Part shown: in pieces, positions 62,001-64,000 of the stretch
How positions within the stretch are numbered: the stretch's first letter is position 1
How the letters are laid out: each line of letters begins with the position of its first letter
From: Verrucomicrobiota bacterium
GTDB taxonomy: Bacteria; Verrucomicrobiota; Verrucomicrobiia; Opitutales; Opitutaceae
Reading direction: 5' to 3'
NCBI GenBank assembly: GCA_023432225.1
Contig: JAEYUW010000017.1
Coordinates: forward strand, 1-64,000
DNA: 64,000 nucleotides
Translations under genes and position numbers: made by a program
The notes under the pieces: model-generated
What the model saw: the letters and a program-made list of their open reading frames with translations, nothing else
Database searches by the model: none
Told to the model about the DNA's origin: nothing

Positions 62001-62548
62001 GGACCGCCGTCATTGGCAAACAGACGCGCAAAGCCCCGCCCGGTCATCAGCTCGGCCGGCGAGTTCGCCTGCGCCTTCGCTTCGAGCTCATAGTTTACCG
62101 CCCCAGCCTGCCAAGTCCTCGTCAGTTTCGCTTCAGCGTAGGTCACCCGCGCATCCCAGTTCGGCTCCCAGCCAGCGTAGATCAATGGATCGGTCGGATG
62201 CTTGGCGGGATAGTCAGGGTCATGCACAAACTGAATCGTCACTTGGCCGTCAACCGGCGGCTGCGCTGGCACAGTCACCGTTTGCACCGTGACCAATGCC
62301 GGCGGTGCGACCGTGGCTCCGAGTTTTTCGCCAAGGACGGAGTAGTAGGCGAACGCTACCGGCGGTCGGTAGTCTTGCGAAGCGACAACACTGCTGCCCT
62401 CGTGTTCGGCTTCGATGTCGATCCGGCCCGTGTCCACCGGAGGGGGAAGCGCCTGCGCCAAGGCTAGAATCGGCACACCCGCCAGACCAGTCCACGTGAT
62501 GCGGCGGAACGTCCACAATAACGCTTTCATGATCTCGCTTGTCTTCAT
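59024..62548 (-). CDS. 1174-residue secreted protein with C-terminal alpha/beta hydrolase
   Basis: The signal peptide (MKTSEIMKALLWTFRR...GVPILALAQA) leads a long beta-rich, Asp/Asn/Gly-rich body. Calcium-binding-like phrases include TGDTNGDNRIVP and DANRDGEIKADGSDAT, then NDDDDGDPTDENEVYPV. From about residue 870 there is an alpha/beta hydrolase: ALVFVHGSNIPYEEARWNAETMLKRLWWQGYKGRFVLFYWD, with the nucleophile in NVVGHSMGNAVITSALRA (Ser near residue 960) and a candidate acid in NIYNENDYALGWW. A late His was not assigned. The protein is probably exported and acts on lipid or ester bonds (inference). The start overlaps the upstream stop (ATGA). No named family was recognised for the first 860 residues. 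Confidence 0.8.
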   Translation of the reverse strand: MKTSEIMKALLWTFRRITWTGLAGVPILALAQALPPPVDTGRIDIEAEHEGSSVVASQDYRPPVAFAYYSVLGEKLGATVAPPALVTVQTVTVPAQPPVDGQVTIQFVHDPDYPAKHPTDPLIYAGWEPNWDARVTYAEAKLTRTWQAGAVNYELEAKAQANSPAELMTGRGFARLFANDGGPSSFPVLIDGTAVIGATRGFGTLFWWPPRVPYRFLPGTAYYFFQDQADGRRVVYNVLHHRRVGDLREFYPIGELITIGTPGSLGSPAREETYYESTPTTLSEGAAAAELHALMEALTFEANRFEPISDPTVEYAFTPDGAHTSKLRYKLQIQPGLVRTITWAETFTPEGESDPVDYQFFSETVSASATETAAHVIDPFEQANSHRFGSRRGVYRIVPFEAAVTGDTNGDNRIVPPVSPVTPYRVEFADATPLGGDLRFQPNVNDDVDTQSEDPSSTEGGADYANQRVDGADDLASFTPVYLELGQLLNTLSPNNGFSYRLKQADGALNFVYTNLTQKKAFDFRMNPDSGFGPGFDQPARAAFTQQITAAGVDIFAGDTGSAAFRDHAIQNQGAVILIEARQTTTQPLVLEVSREGQVAITLVMPLTIVSAQLLVDANRDGEIKADGSDATSAERPFRFWVNDDDDGDPTDENEVYPVTAKDCDDFAIHGRRDLEDMARLHVLIGGLSDAIAADNPSIYVGLKWKNTTGSPSVNIFPAVETDGGTKYLTDTATATQQAPASTLRTTVLTRDNQYNWVDTNGTFVFDKDFWTGLSSGSPKKYLLFEGCTEGQGELVLVLLRPDGTEIGEGPGVWIDLKNIKSMYQRVKVTPRDPSGIPAPFLSGTTFDANGSGTEPSDDGYPFAAPADEAKTALVFVHGSNIPYEEARWNAETMLKRLWWQGYKGRFVLFYWDTLIGPWDGTIPAHYNLNEYRALKYGWALKNYVESALPSDYAHNVVGHSMGNAVITSALRAREAVNGSTIRGMAARNVVFMQAAIPASCFDSGAATLAELAALESPQTTPDGVGQKGYRGVIETGVNATLFNIYNENDYALGWWVTNQRLMKPEDLLYRGYARKYTWTTTGGGQLWDWSSIEAGPVRMRYLEDLSESMSFVARSRTAALGRMNVGGSISNNLNISEGTELDFGRDRPDHSGEFTRRIQQLGPFYRYLFERAR

Positions 62549-63009
62549 TCCGGCGTGGGGCCGCCGCCGTTGCCGTCTTTCTCTGGTGGTTTGTTCGGCG
62601 CGGCCAGAACGACCTCGGCCAGGCCGTTCGCATCGCTGCGCACCGTGACGCTGTGCACGCGCTGTCCGGAACTGACCAACGTGTTACCGTCTTCGAGCTC
62701 GGGCACGCGCAACGTCACTGCAACATTCGCTAGCGGTTCGCCATCGTTGCGGCCAACCCAGACGAGCAGCTTGCCGCCCGGCATCAGCTCTCCCGCGGGG
62801 CCCAAGAGCGGCATGACCGTGAGCACTGGCTCGCTCGGCTCAGCGGGTGCGAAAGGAGTGAACAGCCAGAGCAGTTTCTGCGGACCTTTCACCGTCTTGT
62901 TCTTCGCCGTGACCGTGCCAGCCTCGAGCGACAGAACGGAGACAAACGTTACCGTCAGAAATCCGACGATGCGCAACGCGGAACGAAGATTGAGGGCGCA
63001 ACGATTCAT
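62545..63009 (-). CDS. Small secreted Ig-like protein
   Basis: 154 residues. The signal-peptide-like start is MNRCALNLRSALRIVGFLTVTFVSVLSLEAGT. The body VLTVMPLLGPAGELMPGGKLLVWVGRNDGEPLANVAVTLRVPELEDGNTLVSSGQRVHSVTVRSDANGLAEVVLAAPNKPP reads like a bacterial Ig-like (Big_1-type) fold, ending in a TDANGxAxVxL-type strand. A Gly/Pro/Glu tail closes it. ATGA overlaps link it to both neighbours. It may act as an adaptor between the repeat protein and the hydrolase. Confidence 0.75.
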   Translation of the reverse strand: MNRCALNLRSALRIVGFLTVTFVSVLSLEAGTVTAKNKTVKGPQKLLWLFTPFAPAEPSEPVLTVMPLLGPAGELMPGGKLLVWVGRNDGEPLANVAVTLRVPELEDGNTLVSSGQRVHSVTVRSDANGLAEVVLAAPNKPPEKDGNGGGPTPE

Positions 63010-64000
63010 GGGGGCGGGCGCAGGTAGATGCGGGCGATACCTCCCGGTCCGGTGCGGACCTCGGCCGTGCGGCCGACACTCGGGCCGCCGGGCGTGAGGG
63101 CGATGTCGGACGGTTCATCGTCGCCGACTTCGAAAACGACGGGGGCGTTGACGAGCGGAGCGCCGAGCTTGTCGGTCACGCGCACGGCGAGCACGTTGCG
63201 CGCGCCGAGGTCGAAGTTGCCGCCGATGAACGGCAAAATCTCCGGCTCGCGACCGTTGTAGTAATCACTCGGGTCGCTGCCTTGCCTGAACTCCGCGAAG
63301 TTGCTCAGCCCATCGCCGTCAGCGTCGGCCTCGGCATCGTTGGCAAGCGCGTTCAACGTGTGCGCGTGCTCAAATCCGTCGGACATGCCGTCGCCATCCG
63401 TGTCGGCTTTGGCCGGATCGGTCCCAAGTTGGACCTCTTGCGCGAGAGTCAACCCGTCGGCATCAGCATCGGCGTTGAGCGTTTCCAGCGCTTCGCCGAC
63501 CTTCGGATTCAACCCGTGCGCGATCTCCCAGCGATCCGGCAGGCCGTCGCTATCGCTGTCACCACCAGCGGCGAGATCGTCTTTCGCGGTGGGATTGGTG
63601 CCGAGATCGAGCTCTTGGGCGAGCGTCAGTCCGTCGCCATCGGCGTCCACGCCGAGCTGCGTTTCGGGCTGGGCGCGCAGCGGATCGAAACCGTAGGCGA
63701 CCTCCAAGGCGTCGGGCAACTCGTCACCGTCCGTATCGAAGGCGGACGAACTCGTCCCGAGTTGGAACTCCTGCCGGTTCGTCAACCCGTCCCAATCGGC
63801 GTCCTCATCACCGTCGGCGAGCAGCGGATTGAGGGCGTGGCGCACCTCGTAGCCGTCGCCAACGCCGTCTGCGTCCGTATCGGCCAGCGTCGGATGCGTG
63901 CCGAGGGAGAACTCAAGGATGTTGCTGAGCCCATCGGCGTCGGCATCGCCAGAGCGATCGTTCAAAGCTGGGTTAATTCCGTGCGCGGTTTCCCACGCGT
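63006..64000 (-). CDS. Thrombospondin type-3-like repeat protein (5' truncated by the window)
   Basis: At least 331 residues; the frame continues past 64000 without a start (AWETAHGINPALNDRSGDADADGLSN...). It consists of about eight repeats with the pattern D-x-D-x-D-G-L-x-N/D...x-x-LGTxPxxxDTDxDGxxDGxE, interspersed with WEIAHGLNP-type turns, a calcium-binding TSP3-like array. The last 100 residues are an Ig-like domain (LAVRVTDKLGAPLVNAPVVFEVG...TGPGGIARIYLRPPP). It is likely cell-surface or secreted. The stop overlaps the next ATG. Confidence 0.85.
   Translation of the reverse strand, partial: AWETAHGINPALNDRSGDADADGLSNILEFSLGTHPTLADTDADGVGDGYEVRHALNPLLADGDEDADWDGLTNRQEFQLGTSSSAFDTDGDELPDALEVAYGFDPLRAQPETQLGVDADGDGLTLAQELDLGTNPTAKDDLAAGGDSDSDGLPDRWEIAHGLNPKVGEALETLNADADADGLTLAQEVQLGTDPAKADTDGDGMSDGFEHAHTLNALANDAEADADGDGLSNFAEFRQGSDPSDYYNGREPEILPFIGGNFDLGARNVLAVRVTDKLGAPLVNAPVVFEVGDDEPSDIALTPGGPSVGRTAEVRTGPGGIARIYLRPPP

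Noticed and set aside
63006..64000. RHS/polymorphic toxin with dockerin-like repeats
   Set aside because: Repeats are TSP3-like, with no YD repeats or PAAR/RHS core seen; the toxin idea is kept only as a possibility for the whole operon.

Overview
The window looks like chromosomal DNA from a high-GC Gram-negative bacterium of the Verrucomicrobiota, most likely near Opitutaceae (inference). The reasons are a pseudopilin gene set of the 'Verru_Chthon cassette' type, an lpxA gene for lipid A, TonB-dependent receptors, a PVC-style secreted-protein operon, and many families of long intergenic hairpins. No rRNA, tRNA, CRISPR array, prophage or transposase gene was found. Spacing is tight and many same-strand neighbours overlap by the 4 bases ATGA.

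Layout. 1-4.2 kb: 3' end of an unknown gene, a Na+/H+ antiporter, a membrane site-2 protease with CBS domains and a glycosyltransferase. 4.3-8.9 kb: six pseudopilin-like genes in one minus-strand operon. 9.1-14.1 kb: a Fur-family regulator with an upstream palindromic box, then sufC-sufB-sufD-sufT. 14.3-18.3 kb: mtnA, a zinc-ribbon protein, a sigma-54 type activator without receiver domain, a TPMT-like methyltransferase. 18.5-25.9 kb: adenine deaminase, a DegP-like protease, clpP, a TIGR03790-like protein, crcB and an S1/P1-type nuclease. 26-32.4 kb (minus): amidase, infC, an A-type Fe-S carrier, pdxA, lpxA, a hypothetical protein and aroB. 32.5-44 kb is an iron-acquisition region: two TonB-dependent siderophore receptors, each followed by a PepSY membrane protein, plus Dps, a siderophore-esterase-like hydrolase, a flavodoxin and three unrecognised small genes. 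44-56 kb is housekeeping: POT transporter, ftsY, nusB, ribH, a RibBA-like protein, rarA, comEC, an EEP-family nuclease and a ThyX-like protein. 57.7-64 kb is a minus-strand operon of secreted or membrane proteins: thrombospondin type-3-like repeats, an Ig-like linker, a 1174-residue protein ending in an alpha/beta hydrolase, a lipoprotein-like or anchored regulatory-domain protein, and a small membrane protein.

Two features stand out beyond the genes. First, at least ten families of 55-115 bp inverted repeats sit between genes. Six families share GTAG(C/G)G...C(C/G)CTAC ends, and several copies supply the stop codon of the gene next to them. Second, 45641-45953 is a gene-free, hairpin-dense stretch. 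Read on the minus strand it has at least seven stems, a possible pseudoknot and a terminator-like end, so it is a candidate structured RNA.

Gene starts were chosen by reading frame, overlap with neighbours and family alignment from memory. Shine-Dalgarno signals are mostly weak, so several starts (noted) are uncertain. No database search was run.
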